Part shown: piece after piece, positions 26,948-35,786 of the stretch | Layout of the letters: every line of letters begins with the position of its first letter | How positions within the stretch are numbered: the stretch's first letter is position 1 | NCBI RefSeq assembly: GCF_900142125.1 | Contig: NZ_FQZT01000008.1 | Span: forward strand, 62,001-126,000 | Reading direction: 5' to 3' | From: Malonomonas rubra DSM 5091 | GTDB taxonomy: Bacteria; Desulfobacterota; Desulfuromonadia; Desulfuromonadales; Geopsychrobacteraceae | DNA: 64,000 nucleotides | Program-made: the position numbers and the translations under genes | Notes under the pieces: generated by a model | Told to the model about the DNA's origin: nothing | What the model saw: only the letters and a program-made list of their open reading frames with translations | Database searches by the model: none

Positions 26948-28192
26948 ATGCCCTCACAAGAAGTTAAATCGCTGCTACCGGCACTACAAAAAATGAAGCT
27001 GCTGCTCTGGCAACTTGACCTGGCAAAGCGGACCTTTACCAACCTCAACAGTTGCCCCGAGCTTATCCTCAGCGCCGAAGATTATCGATTTTTCAAGGAT
27101 AAGGATTATCGTTTCAGGCAGCTTCACCCGGATGACCGGGGTGACCTTGAACAGGCGATCAAATGCTTCAAGGAACGCCAGCCGGTGCAGTTGGTCTTTC
27201 GCGTGCAAAACGAGGATAAAATTCACTGGTTCAGGATGTCTGGCTGGCCGGCTGAGGATTTCCGATTATACGAGGGAAGTGTCGAGGAAATAACGGGTCA
27301 GATACATCAGCTGAAAAATATCTTTGAGGACCAGAACCGAATGCTGCTGGAAGATGCTGTTCCCTACCCGGTCGCCCTGTTTCTCTGGCCGTGTCTCACC
27401 CTGCAGAAAGCCAACCTGGCATTTGTTGACCGTCTCGACCTGAATGCGGCTAAAAATCGCAAAACACAGCTGAAAGACCTGCTGATTGGCGACATCAACC
27501 TGCCTCTGCTACTGGAAAGCCTGATGTCCGAGCGCCACCTGACAACCGAGTTGACCCTGACGACAGGTCTGCAGCCGACCCACAAAGTTCTCTGCCGACT
27601 TGAATATTTCAGCCACGCTGGCCAAGCATACCTGCGCCTGGCCATGTTGGACGACAACAGCATCTCAAAACCAGCGGAGCAGAACCCTCAAACCACGACT
27701 CAGGACATCAGCCAACTTTGCAGCAGCTTGGCCGACTGCTGGTCGATCGAAGCGATGCTGGCCCGGATCTACCAATCTCGTGAGCTGTTTCCGGGGCTGG
27801 ATGCTGTCATGTATTCTGATATTTATGCGCGCAAAGACCGGGTCGTTGTCTACTCTCATGGCGAACTGAAAGAACCCCTGACCCCCGGGAGCAGATTCCC
27901 CTACACGGGAACGATTGCCGAGAACATCGCCAAAGAAAATCTTGAATATCTCATCGTTGACAACACTCAAAGCAGCATCAAGGCAATCGACTGGATGTTG
28001 TTCGTGCCGAAAGGGCTGTACTCTTATATTGCCAAAGCTTGCTACGAACGAGGCGCCATGCGCACCGTACTGATCTTCTGTTCACAACAGAAAAACAGCT
28101 TTTCCGAACGCCAGGTCGAGGCAATCACAGCCATTGCAGAGGCATTCCATAAGCAGCTGAAAAAGATCCGCCGGCGAGAAAAAACGGAATAA
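26948..28192 (+). CDS. PAS/GAF sensor protein without output domain
   Basis: Soluble protein of 414 residues. Residues about 10-115 resemble a PAS fold with a PAC-like end (FRQLHPDDRGDLEQAIKCF, YEGSVEEITGQ). A second, weaker PAS-like region spans about 125-235. Residues about 255-405 resemble a GAF domain (CWSIEAMLARIYQSRELFPGLDAVM, ERQVEAITAIAEAFHKQL). No kinase, HTH, GGDEF or EAL domain follows, so any output must be through partners. It is divergent from the GntR-type cluster across a shared regulatory region and may act with it. Its stop abuts the convergent CDGSH gene. Confidence 0.65.
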   Translation: MPSQEVKSLLPALQKMKLLLWQLDLAKRTFTNLNSCPELILSAEDYRFFKDKDYRFRQLHPDDRGDLEQAIKCFKERQPVQLVFRVQNEDKIHWFRMSGWPAEDFRLYEGSVEEITGQIHQLKNIFEDQNRMLLEDAVPYPVALFLWPCLTLQKANLAFVDRLDLNAAKNRKTQLKDLLIGDINLPLLLESLMSERHLTTELTLTTGLQPTHKVLCRLEYFSHAGQAYLRLAMLDDNSISKPAEQNPQTTTQDISQLCSSLADCWSIEAMLARIYQSRELFPGLDAVMYSDIYARKDRVVVYSHGELKEPLTPGSRFPYTGTIAENIAKENLEYLIVDNTQSSIKAIDWMLFVPKGLYSYIAKACYERGAMRTVLIFCSQQKNSFSERQVEAITAIAEAFHKQLKKIRRREKTE

Positions 28193-28432
28193 TCAGAGGT
28201 TCACGCCGCAGGTACCGTCACAAAACGGCTGTTTCCCGCTTTGCCCGCAGCTACAGATGTACACTTTCTTCTTTTCCTTGATTTCAAACCGTAGCGGACA
28301 GCCTTCGCCCGGCTGGTGGCTACCGTCGCAGAACGGCAGGTTCTGCGAGTTGCCGCAGGTGCAGCGGAAATACGTGCCCGGTTCCAGAGTGATGGCGATC
28401 GGCATTCCGGCGTCACTATTCATTTTAGACAT
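28193..28432 (-). CDS. CDGSH iron-sulfur protein with two motifs, the second with Cys replacing His
   Basis: Small protein of 79 residues. The first motif, CTCGNSQNLPFCDGSH, has the canonical 3Cys-1His ligands of a [2Fe-2S] CDGSH cluster. The second, CSCGQSGKQPFCDGTC, is identical in layout but has Cys at the His position, giving four Cys. Basic and acidic residues separate the two. The ATG at 28430-28432 follows GGAGGG with normal spacing. It lies 11 bases after the asparaginase-like gene and is likely co-transcribed. CDGSH proteins of this size act in electron transfer or iron-sulfur handling; the role is not known here. Confidence 0.9.
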   Translation of the reverse strand: MSKMNSDAGMPIAITLEPGTYFRCTCGNSQNLPFCDGSHQPGEGCPLRFEIKEKKKVYICSCGQSGKQPFCDGTCGVNL

Positions 28433-28443
28433 TTTATCCCTCC

Positions 28444-28926
28444 TCAAACGGTTTCGAAGCGGTTCATCTCAACATTTTTGCGCGATCTCAGCGGATCGAA
28501 AATCTGCCCGTTCATGGCGATATAAACGCCGGCCGGCAACGTCTGCGCCGCAGTAATCGCGCTGGCGACGTTGTAGATCGCATCGGTAAAACGGAAACGT
28601 GCCGGTTGCATGGCCCCGGTCATAACGATCGTCTTTCCGGCAAGACCCTGCAGTGCCAGTCCGGTGGAAATCATGGTGTCGGTGCCATGAGTGATAACGA
28701 CATTTCCCGCCTCACTCTTTTCAACTGCTGCACGTATCAGCTGCCTGTCATCATCCGTCAACTCCAGGCTGTCTTTCCGCAACAGAGAGGTTACCTTGTA
28801 ATCAACCGTCAGGTTGGCATCGCGCAGCAGTTCCACAATCTGCGGTTCGCCAATCTCATAATTGCTTTTGGCATCGAAGTAGATTTTATCGATTGTGCCG
28901 CCGGTGGTAAAAATTTCGATCTGCAC
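28444..28926 (-). CDS. Asparaginase-like protein, N-terminal domain only
   Basis: Protein of 160 residues corresponding to the N-terminal catalytic domain of type I/II L-asparaginases, which are normally about 330 residues. The nucleophile loop TTGGTIDK and the second active-site loop VVITHGTDTM are intact, as are VMTGAMQP and a Lys-containing stretch near the C-terminus (RSRKNVEMNRF). The stop is clean, with the CDGSH gene directly downstream, so this looks like a stable single-domain form rather than a broken gene. Amidohydrolase activity would need a different oligomeric arrangement. The substrate is unknown. Confidence 0.85.
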   Translation of the reverse strand: MQIEIFTTGGTIDKIYFDAKSNYEIGEPQIVELLRDANLTVDYKVTSLLRKDSLELTDDDRQLIRAAVEKSEAGNVVITHGTDTMISTGLALQGLAGKTIVMTGAMQPARFRFTDAIYNVASAITAAQTLPAGVYIAMNGQIFDPLRSRKNVEMNRFETV

Positions 28927-28948
28927 AAAAACTCTCCTGCAACAAACC

Positions 28949-29755
28949 TTATGGCCGATAGTCGTTCAAATCCCAATCATAATCAAGATAGTCGAGCGGG
29001 GTATCCCCTGCTTTTATCCGCAGCTGTAACGCCTTATCATCGGTCAGCAGTTCCGCATAATCGCTTAAAAATGCAGAAACTGAAGGATGCCCACGAAAGC
29101 CGATAAAATCATCTCCGTACCAGTCGAAAATCTTTGAGATTTCCAGTTCGTCTGTTGCAGGATTATAGCGGTTGCGCGCCCGGTCGGAAAGGAAACGACG
29201 CATACTATCTTCTAACTGGCCATCGATTTTTTTAGCGACGAAAGCCTCATCTCGAATCCCGGGGCAACCGATCGAGGCGCAGACCACGGCCGCATGAATG
29301 CGCGGATCGCCGAAAACACCCGGCTGACGGATCATATCATGCTCAATTTCATCAAGGTGCCGTTCTTTCCCGAGAAGGCTGAAAAAGCGTTTTTTCCACG
29401 GCGACGTGAAGAGTGACCCAAGATCCTTGATCGATTCCAGGTCGGGATATTTACCGAGTATCAACTTGATGGTAAAGGCGTTGTAAGCATTGATCAGAAA
29501 AGCCAGCTGCTGCTGTTTTTGCCAGTCATTGTAGTCTTCCTCTGTTACAGCTGACAGCCCTGCGAGATACTGATCCAGTTCTGCCTGCCGCTTTGCAAGG
29601 GACTGGTAATCGACTGTCGAGGCGACCCCGCTGCTGTTCCAGTAAACATTTTCACGCAGCAAACGGTTCCAGGCGGTATGCTTGTGATCAAAAGCCTGGG
29701 CGGCAGCAGTCAGCAAAAAACAACAGCCGAGCAGCAAGAAGGTTATTTTCTTCAT
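28949..29755 (-). CDS. DUF547 family exported protein
   Basis: Protein of 268 residues with a signal peptide (MKKITFLLLGCCFLLTAAAQ, ending AQA). The DUF547 domain shows QQLAFLINAYNAFTIKLIL, DPRIHAAVVCASIGCPGIRDEAF and IFDWYGDDF, all family marks. The Cys-containing SIGCPG segment hints at a catalytic Cys, but no activity is established. The ATG at 29753-29755 follows AAGGGGAAAAT. It ends 22 bases before the asparaginase-like start, so all three minus-strand genes may form one transcript. Confidence 0.85.
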   Translation of the reverse strand: MKKITFLLLGCCFLLTAAAQAFDHKHTAWNRLLRENVYWNSSGVASTVDYQSLAKRQAELDQYLAGLSAVTEEDYNDWQKQQQLAFLINAYNAFTIKLILGKYPDLESIKDLGSLFTSPWKKRFFSLLGKERHLDEIEHDMIRQPGVFGDPRIHAAVVCASIGCPGIRDEAFVAKKIDGQLEDSMRRFLSDRARNRYNPATDELEISKIFDWYGDDFIGFRGHPSVSAFLSDYAELLTDDKALQLRIKAGDTPLDYLDYDWDLNDYRP

Positions 29756-29958
29756 ATTTTCCCCTTCGGACACAAAGCCGACAAGAGCCACTCCACCGGC
29801 TATTACAGTCTACACCAGAGGAAGAATTTGCGGTACCTTTCGCTGCCCCAATCCATCTGGTTGAAGTCAGTGCAAAGGTTAAAGACCCATGCGATAAGCG
29901 TCAGAAATCAAGGCGAGAAAGAACTCCTGATTCTCACCTGAGTGAGTTGAAAATAACG

Positions 29959-29987
29959 TTGACATTCGATTTTATGAATAATACGAT
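29959..29987 (+). promoter_or_regulatory. Sigma-70-type promoter for the DUF302/TDT operon
   Basis: TTGACA, a 17-base spacer and TACGAT, about 100 bases upstream of the DUF302-like start. It matches the housekeeping consensus at 10 of 12 positions. The rest of the 331-base gap to the divergent DUF547 gene holds no gene. Confidence 0.65.
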
Positions 29988-30086
29988 ATTATCGCTTTTG
30001 TAACATTTGATGGTTGATTAATCGACAATTTACCAAGAAATGGTTTTTACGCAATCAAAGCGTTAGGCGAATACAAAGGACATATC

Positions 30087-30524
30087 ATGGAAACTGTAAG
30101 TATCTACAGAAATTGCACGGAAAAATCTTTGGCAGATTTTGTTGCTGACCTGAGCAAAGAAGTTGAAAAACGGGGATTCGGCTTCTACCATTTAGACAAA
30201 TCTGATCTTGGCGATTTTTACCGATCCTTTGGTGTTGAGTGGCCGGAAGACTACGAGCACCGGGTCCTGCAGTTATGCAAACCGGAGAATTCCGGCAAGG
30301 CCCTCCAGGTTAACCCTGAGCGCTCCCTGCTGGTACAAAAGTTCTTTTTTATTTTCAATCGGGGCGGCAAAACCGAAATCCGCTTTTTAAGATATTCTCA
30401 GCAACTGATGGCTGACCTGCTGGGACACAATGAATACGAGCAAGGCTTCAGCGATGACGTTTTTGCCGAGCGCATGGCAGGAATTTTTTCGGCCATGCAA
30501 GCCAGCGTCGAAGCTGCCGTTTAA
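30087..30524 (+). CDS. DUF302-like protein
   Basis: Soluble protein of 145 residues. The core pattern KRGFGFYHLDK, VLQLCKPENSGKALQVNPERSLLVQKFFFIFNRGGKTEIRFLRYS matches DUF302 (a compact alpha/beta fold of unknown function), with the conserved Cys-Lys/Asn-Pro-Glu positions. A homologue lies in this window at 40628-41035. It has its own promoter and is followed 30 bases later by a TDT-family anion transporter, suggesting a shared operon. The molecular role is unknown. Confidence 0.8.
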   Translation: METVSIYRNCTEKSLADFVADLSKEVEKRGFGFYHLDKSDLGDFYRSFGVEWPEDYEHRVLQLCKPENSGKALQVNPERSLLVQKFFFIFNRGGKTEIRFLRYSQQLMADLLGHNEYEQGFSDDVFAERMAGIFSAMQASVEAAV

Positions 30525-30554
30525 GTCAGAGTTCAGGAAAAAGGAGAATAAGCC

Positions 30555-31640
30555 GTGTCTGAACAATTCAAAGCAACTCCAAGTGCAATTACAGAGCACT
30601 TTAACCCGGCCTGGTTTGCCTCAGTGATGGGAACTGCTGTTATCCCTCTGGCCATTTCATTTATCAAAGCATCCTGGGTTCAACCGCTGGCGATGGTTTT
30701 CCTGATCTTCTCAGCGATTCTGTTTTTCGCTTTTTTAATGCCCTGGACAGCAAAACTGTTTCTCTACCAGGCGAGTGTTAAAAAAGACCTGAATCATCCG
30801 ATCGCGGCCAACTTTTTCCCGACCATGCCGATTTCGCTGATTCTGTTTTCGCTGAACCTGATGAAGTTTCCGACCATGTTTTTCAGCAAGGAAACCTCTC
30901 TGATCCTGGCTTACTATCTCTGGTTATTCGGATCACTTGGCATTTACCTGATGGGCTTTATCATCCTGACGCATATTTTCCGCCATCAGGAAATCAAGTT
31001 GAATCACGCCAACTTCGGCTGGTACATCCCACCGGTCTCGAAACTGATCATACCGATTGCCGGTTTCGAGCTGGCAGCAAAATTGGCAGATAAAGCAGAA
31101 TTCGCCATTACCCTGTCGATGATCAGCCTCGGTGTCGGTTTCTTCCTGTTTCTGTTTGTCGGAGCGGCCGTTTACCACCGCTACATCTACCATGAGCTGC
31201 CGATGGCGCGATTTGCCGCAACCTTTTTTATCGGCATAGCTCCGACTGCTATTATCTCGGTCATCCTGTTCAAGATGATCCACCTGTTTGAACATCACGC
31301 CTATTTCGGCATCAGCGGCGAAGTTTTTACTCCGATCGCCAAAATCGGCATTTTAACAACCTGGGGGTTTTCCGCCTGGTGGTTCATCATGGCTGTTATC
31401 GTTATCAGCTATTACCTGAAAGTTCTGCAGCTGCCCTATGCCCTTTCCTGGTGGGCTTTCACCTTCCCTTCCGGCGCTCTCTGCGTATCCTCCGGTGTCG
31501 CCTGGAAAATCACCAATGTCGGGCTGATTCAGAACTTCTACTACCTGGCCGTCATTTTCCTGCTGGTTGTCTGGACCCTGGTCCTGCTCCGCACGGCCAA
31601 AGGGGTTATTTCCGGAAAGATTTTTGCGCCGACCCACTAA
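30555..31640 (+). CDS. TDT/SLAC1 family transporter (TehA-like)
   Basis: Inner-membrane protein of 361 residues with about ten spans. The GTG at 30555 is preceded by AAAGGAGAATAAGCC, which decides the start. HFNPAWFASVMGTAVIPLAI at the N-terminus, NLMKFPTMFFSKE and GWYIPPVSKLIIPIAG are typical of the tellurite-resistance/dicarboxylate/SLAC1 anion-channel family. It could move sulfite, nitrate-like anions or C4-dicarboxylates. The substrate is not predictable. It is the last gene of its operon and is followed by a strong terminator. Confidence 0.88.
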   Translation: MSEQFKATPSAITEHFNPAWFASVMGTAVIPLAISFIKASWVQPLAMVFLIFSAILFFAFLMPWTAKLFLYQASVKKDLNHPIAANFFPTMPISLILFSLNLMKFPTMFFSKETSLILAYYLWLFGSLGIYLMGFIILTHIFRHQEIKLNHANFGWYIPPVSKLIIPIAGFELAAKLADKAEFAITLSMISLGVGFFLFLFVGAAVYHRYIYHELPMARFAATFFIGIAPTAIISVILFKMIHLFEHHAYFGISGEVFTPIAKIGILTTWGFSAWWFIMAVIVISYYLKVLQLPYALSWWAFTFPSGALCVSSGVAWKITNVGLIQNFYYLAVIFLLVVWTLVLLRTAKGVISGKIFAPTH

Positions 31641-31659
31641 ACGCAAAAGGTAACCCAAC

Positions 31660-31696
31660 AAAAAGGTCCCGCTCAATATTCTGGCGGGACCTTTTT
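31660..31696 (+). terminator. Rho-independent terminator after the TDT transporter
   Basis: Perfect 13-bp arms (31660-31672 and 31684-31696) that carry A and T runs on either side, so it could work in both directions. Confidence 0.9.
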
Positions 31697-31783
31697 CATT
31701 TCATCTCGGTTGCAAGCTACGGCTTTGGCAACATTTTCTGTAGCGACTCTACTGCCAGGCGTGTGAAAGGAGGATGGGAAGGG

Positions 31784-32284
31784 CTAATACCCACACAGGC
31801 CGCTAAAAATGGCTCGAAGCGTCTCGTCGTCGAGTTTTGAAGAAAGATAGGCTTCATACTCGGCTTCTGCCTGCAAAAGCTCTTCGGGCAGATCCGTTTC
31901 AGCAACTTGGTCTTGATTCACGCACACCGATTTCAAATGTGACCGATTCAGGGTTACCCCTTCGGCCCGACGATTATTCAGCCAACGATCACATGCATCA
32001 TGGGTCCCGACAAAGGCGAAGCATAAACTGTTTTCTTCGCGCAGACTGATCAGTCTGTAACCGCTGCCAAGATCAAATTTTCTGCAGTTGCTCAAACGCA
32101 GCTCACCATTTTTTGTCAGCTTGGAAAGCATCTCTTCTTCGCTTAACTGCCCGCTGGCGATGGAGCTTATCAAACTTTCAGCTCTTATTGCAGCAGCAGC
32201 CCCCTTCTTGTCACTGCGTTGCAGTGTTTTAAGCTGGCGCTCAAACAAAGTGGTCTGAAATATTTTATCGGCGTATAGAGGCAT
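31784..32284 (-). CDS. RelE/ParE-like protein, possible orphan toxin
   Basis: Protein of 166 residues. The central stretch FDLGSGYRLISLREENSLCFAFVGTHDACDRWLNNRR has the pattern of RelE/ParE-fold toxins (a Y-R-I strand followed by VGTHDxYDRWL). N-terminal KTLQRSDKKGAAAAIRAESLI and a C-terminal helix-rich acidic extension (ELLQAEAEYEAYLSS) are additional. No small antitoxin gene is recognisable on either side, so it is either an orphan, has an internal antidote-like tail, or has another function. The ribosome site is weak. Confidence 0.6.
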   Translation of the reverse strand: MPLYADKIFQTTLFERQLKTLQRSDKKGAAAAIRAESLISSIASGQLSEEEMLSKLTKNGELRLSNCRKFDLGSGYRLISLREENSLCFAFVGTHDACDRWLNNRRAEGVTLNRSHLKSVCVNQDQVAETDLPEELLQAEAEYEAYLSSKLDDETLRAIFSGLCGY

Positions 32285-32598
32285 GCTGACCTGTTTCTGA
32301 AAGATGAAGATATATGTCAGGAATAAAGCAGTTGCAGTAACAGGTCAAACAGATATATTCAATTTTACAAATACCTTCCATCGGTAAAATCAATAGCCGT
32401 GGCAATAGAAAAAAACGGCTCTTTCCCGAAAGCTGCTGATGAATCTTCGAACAAATGGACAAACGAAACTAAAATCCCAATATTTACCGGAGACTAATCA
32501 TCTCCAAGTGAGGGGATACCCGCGTTGCCGATTGCCAAACCCGCCTGTTGCCGGTTACAGTTGGCTCAAATATTGTTGAAAATGAAGGGACCTAGGCC
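32285..32598. other. Divergent intergenic region, no gene seen
   Basis: 314 bases between the RelE-like gene and cardiolipin synthase. AGCCGT...ACGGCT at about 32394-32419 could form a weak hairpin. No clear promoter, operator or ORF can be supported. Confidence 0.5.
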
Positions 32599-34029
32599 AT
32601 GAGCTGGTCAATTTGGGGGATACTTCAGCTCCTGCTGCTTCTGCACGCGCTGACAATTCCACTGCTGGTATTTAAAATCGTCCTTCAGCGACGAGAATCG
32701 GGTGCGACACTGGCCTGGATTCTGGTTGTCATTTTTCTGCCTTTTTTGGGGCTGCTGCTTTTCTGGCTGCTCGGGTCGACACGGATCAAGCTGCTGCGTC
32801 GTAAAAGGCACCGCGCAGAAGCACGGCTGACACCATCGCTGGAGAGACTCAGGAGCCAAGAGCAACTGACAGGGGATGACGACCTGGTGGCGGGCTCGCT
32901 CTATTCCCTTGCGACGCGACTGGACGAGTGCGGTCCACAGCCGGGCTGCAGAGTCGAGATGTGCCGTGATGCCGAGCAGATTTTCAACAGCCTGGAGAGC
33001 GCAATCGACGCAGCAGAGCATCACATCCACCTGATGTTTTACATCTGGGAAGCGGATACCACCGGCCAGCGTTTCTGCCAGGCTTTGACCCGGGCAGCCC
33101 AGCGGGGCGTTGAAGTGCGCCTGCTGGTGGACGATGTCGGGTCATATTTAACCAAGACCGATTTCTTCCACGAGCTTGTTGTGGCAGGAGGAGAGGTCGC
33201 CCGTTTTCTGCCGCTGAACCTGCTTAGCCGGCAGGTTTCCGTGAACAATCGCAATCATCGTAAAATTATCGTGATTGATGGCACAACCGCCTTTACCGGC
33301 AGCATGAATATTGGTGACCTGTACGCTGGTCTGTCACATTCCTGGAGTGATCTGCTGATAAAAGTTGAGGGACTGGTGGTCAATGAGCTGCAAAGCGTTT
33401 TCTGCCAGGATTGGCATCACTCTACAGGCAAAGATCTTGCCACTGAACAATATTTCCCCTCGACCCACATCAGCGGAGATGTCTGTGCTCACTTTTTGGC
33501 CAGCGGCCCATCAGATGACGGCTGGCGGGCGATCTACACCTTACTGTTTGTAGCAATCAACAGCGCCCAGGAGCGCGTCTGGATCGAAACGCCCTACTTT
33601 GTCCCTGACCCGCCGATTCTTATGTCATTGCAGTCTGCAGCTCTGCGTGGCCTCGATGTTCGCTTGCTGTTGCCACAACGCTCAGACCATATCTGGGTCG
33701 ACTATGCCGGACGCTCTTTCTTTGATGAACTGCTGCATGCAGGAGTCCGGCTTTTTACTCTGGATGGAACCATTTCCCATGCCAAAACGGTCATTGTCGA
33801 CCGGGTCTTTGCTTCAGCCGGATCGGCGAATATGGATCAGCGCAGCTTTCGCCTGAACTTTGAAGGCAACCTGATGTTCTTCGGCAAGAAGATTGCCACA
33901 GAATTGGCTGACGATTTTCTGAGTCAGAGCCAGCCGGCACAGGAAATTGATCTTGCCAGTCGGGCCGGCCTGTCCCATCGTGAACGCCTGAAGGAAGGGT
34001 TTGCACGCATTCTAGCGCCGCTTCTCTGA
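32599..34029 (+). CDS. cls: Cardiolipin synthase (phospholipase D family)
   Basis: Membrane enzyme of 476 residues that joins two phosphatidylglycerols into cardiolipin and glycerol. Two N-terminal spans (about 5-25 and 38-60) anchor it. The two PLD HKD motifs are intact: NHRKIIVID near residue 220 and SHAKTVIVD near residue 393. IWVDYAGRSFFDELLHAGVRLF and SANMDQRSFRLNFE are typical of ClsA-type enzymes. A weak Shine-Dalgarno (GAAGGGA) lies upstream. A TVP38-family gene follows 134 bases later in the same direction. Confidence 0.93.
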   Translation: MSWSIWGILQLLLLLHALTIPLLVFKIVLQRRESGATLAWILVVIFLPFLGLLLFWLLGSTRIKLLRRKRHRAEARLTPSLERLRSQEQLTGDDDLVAGSLYSLATRLDECGPQPGCRVEMCRDAEQIFNSLESAIDAAEHHIHLMFYIWEADTTGQRFCQALTRAAQRGVEVRLLVDDVGSYLTKTDFFHELVVAGGEVARFLPLNLLSRQVSVNNRNHRKIIVIDGTTAFTGSMNIGDLYAGLSHSWSDLLIKVEGLVVNELQSVFCQDWHHSTGKDLATEQYFPSTHISGDVCAHFLASGPSDDGWRAIYTLLFVAINSAQERVWIETPYFVPDPPILMSLQSAALRGLDVRLLLPQRSDHIWVDYAGRSFFDELLHAGVRLFTLDGTISHAKTVIVDRVFASAGSANMDQRSFRLNFEGNLMFFGKKIATELADDFLSQSQPAQEIDLASRAGLSHRERLKEGFARILAPLL

Positions 34030-34163
34030 GGTTTCTTTTCTTTAGCTGCATTGTAAAAATAATATATTTATATATTTATGTTTAAAAGTCTTCCCTGATG
34101 AGATATAAATGATGCAGTGCCTAACAAGATGGGCGCTCCCGTCCAGAATAGGGGTGGCTTGTT

Positions 34164-34901
34164 ATGAAGCAAACGGGCATCAGGTGGATTTTCCCCTTGG
34201 GAATAGTCCTGCTGATCGGCAGCTTTATTTATTTCGATCTTGCACAGTATCTGTCTCTTGACGAGCTACGGACTCGCCACGCCATCTACCAAGAATTTTG
34301 CCGGCAATATCCCATCCTCTCTCTGCTCATCTATTTTTTCATGTTCCTCACCTTGACGGCTCTTTCGCTTCCCGGGGTATCGATCCTGATTCTGGTTGGT
34401 GGGTCCCTGTTCGGCTTTATCCCCACCCTGCTCGTGACATCCTGCGCCGATGTGCTCGGTTCGACACTGGCTTTTCTCGGCTCCCGTCACCTGTTTGGCA
34501 ACTATTTGCAAGAACGTTACCCTGCCCGTTTTCGAGCTGTTAATGCCGGCATTGACCGCAAGGGATGGTTTTACCTACTCTACCTGCGACTGATGCCGAT
34601 CTTCCCCTGTATCCTCATCAACCTGCTGATGGGATTGACACGAATCCGGGTAACAACCTTTTACTGGGGGACTCAGCTTGGCAAGCTTCCTCATAATATG
34701 ATTTATTCAAATGCAGGGACCCAGCTGAACAAGCTGGATTCAGTTTGGGGGGCGCTGTCCCCCGGTGTTGTTTCTTCATTCCTGCTGATTGCACTGTTTC
34801 CGATGCTGGTAAAGCTTTGGCTGAAGAAGCTGGAAGCACGCCAACCAGAGCCGGTTTTTGAGCAATCCTGCCCGGTCACAGTCATGCAAAGAAGACACTA
34901 G
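34164..34901 (+). CDS. TVP38/TMEM64 (VTT) family membrane protein
   Basis: Protein of 245 residues with about six hydrophobic segments. The VTT core includes TALSLPGVSILILVGGSLFG, LGSTLAFLGSRHLFG and the LRLMPIFPCILINLLMGLT loop. It closely resembles the N-terminal domain of the fused oxidoreductase at 45877-48018, including SNAGTQL...LSPG. VTT-domain proteins in eukaryotes are implicated in lipid scrambling and in bacteria in membrane homeostasis. A position next to cardiolipin synthase fits a lipid role, but this is inference. Confidence 0.88.
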   Translation: MKQTGIRWIFPLGIVLLIGSFIYFDLAQYLSLDELRTRHAIYQEFCRQYPILSLLIYFFMFLTLTALSLPGVSILILVGGSLFGFIPTLLVTSCADVLGSTLAFLGSRHLFGNYLQERYPARFRAVNAGIDRKGWFYLLYLRLMPIFPCILINLLMGLTRIRVTTFYWGTQLGKLPHNMIYSNAGTQLNKLDSVWGALSPGVVSSFLLIALFPMLVKLWLKKLEARQPEPVFEQSCPVTVMQRRH

Positions 34902-35061
34902 GGTGATGTGAACCTGCCCTGCAAGCACACCGACAATGCTCCAGGGGAAGGAAGCGGCTCACAAAAACATACCCTACCCGCGAACCAGTGACTTTGGATG
35001 CTGTAACAACTGGGCTCAAAGAATTAATTACCGAAATCAGAACGTGACAGCCTGGAGCTTC

Positions 35062-35745
35062 CTAAAAATTGAACTGCTCGCCAGGCTTTAAAACTGCAAC
35101 CTTGCTATCGGTCTCAGTCTCCACCCGCGCGGCCCAAGCGCTGGCGTCCTGCTTGATCAGATCAAACGTATTGTAGTGGATGGGAATTACTGTCTGCGGT
35201 TGGAGCATTTTCACCGCCCTCAAAGCGTCGCCAGGTCCCATGGTGTAATTGTCGCCAATGGGGAGCACCGCAACATCTATCCCTTCCTCGCCGATCAATT
35301 TCATGTCACCGAACAACCCGGTATCCTGGGCCAGGTAGATTTTCTTTCCATCGTTGGCCGTCAACAGAAATCCACATGGATTGCCGCCATCTGAACCATC
35401 TGGTAACTGAGAGCCATGCAGGGCCAATGTCAGTTTCAAGTAGCCAAACGTGTGCCTGTAGCCACCGCCAATATGCTGTCCATGAACCTTTTCAAGCCCA
35501 TTTTTTTGCAGCCAGATGGCTATCTCGTGATTACTGATCACGACGGCTCCAGTGCGTTTGGCAATCCTTACCGTGTCACCGATGTGATCACCATGGCCAT
35601 GACTGACAAGGATAAAATCGGCCTCGACCTGATCCGCCGTTGTTGAGGCAACTGGATTTCCCTCGAAGAAGGGGTCTATCACCAAATGGTGCCCATCCGT
35701 TTCCAGGCCAAGGGTTGCGTGGCCGTACCATGTTAGTCTGTTCAT
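35062..35745 (-). CDS. UPF0173 metal-dependent hydrolase (MBL fold)
   Basis: Cytoplasmic metallo-beta-lactamase-fold hydrolase of 227 residues. The metal site is HGHGDH (VSHGHGDHIGD near residue 53). AQDTGLFGDMKLIGE, PIGDNYTMGPGDALRAV and IPIHYNTFDLI are typical of the UPF0173 family. No signal peptide is present. The ATG at 35743-35745 follows GGGAACTGAA. Its native substrate is unknown. Confidence 0.9.
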   Translation of the reverse strand: MNRLTWYGHATLGLETDGHHLVIDPFFEGNPVASTTADQVEADFILVSHGHGDHIGDTVRIAKRTGAVVISNHEIAIWLQKNGLEKVHGQHIGGGYRHTFGYLKLTLALHGSQLPDGSDGGNPCGFLLTANDGKKIYLAQDTGLFGDMKLIGEEGIDVAVLPIGDNYTMGPGDALRAVKMLQPQTVIPIHYNTFDLIKQDASAWAARVETETDSKVAVLKPGEQFNF

Positions 35746-35786
35746 TTCAGTTCCCTTCCAAATCCGATACAAAACGAACCGGCGCG

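Noticed and set aside
28444-28926. Truncated asparaginase pseudogene
   Set aside because: All N-domain catalytic loops are intact, the stop is clean and the next gene is tightly spaced.
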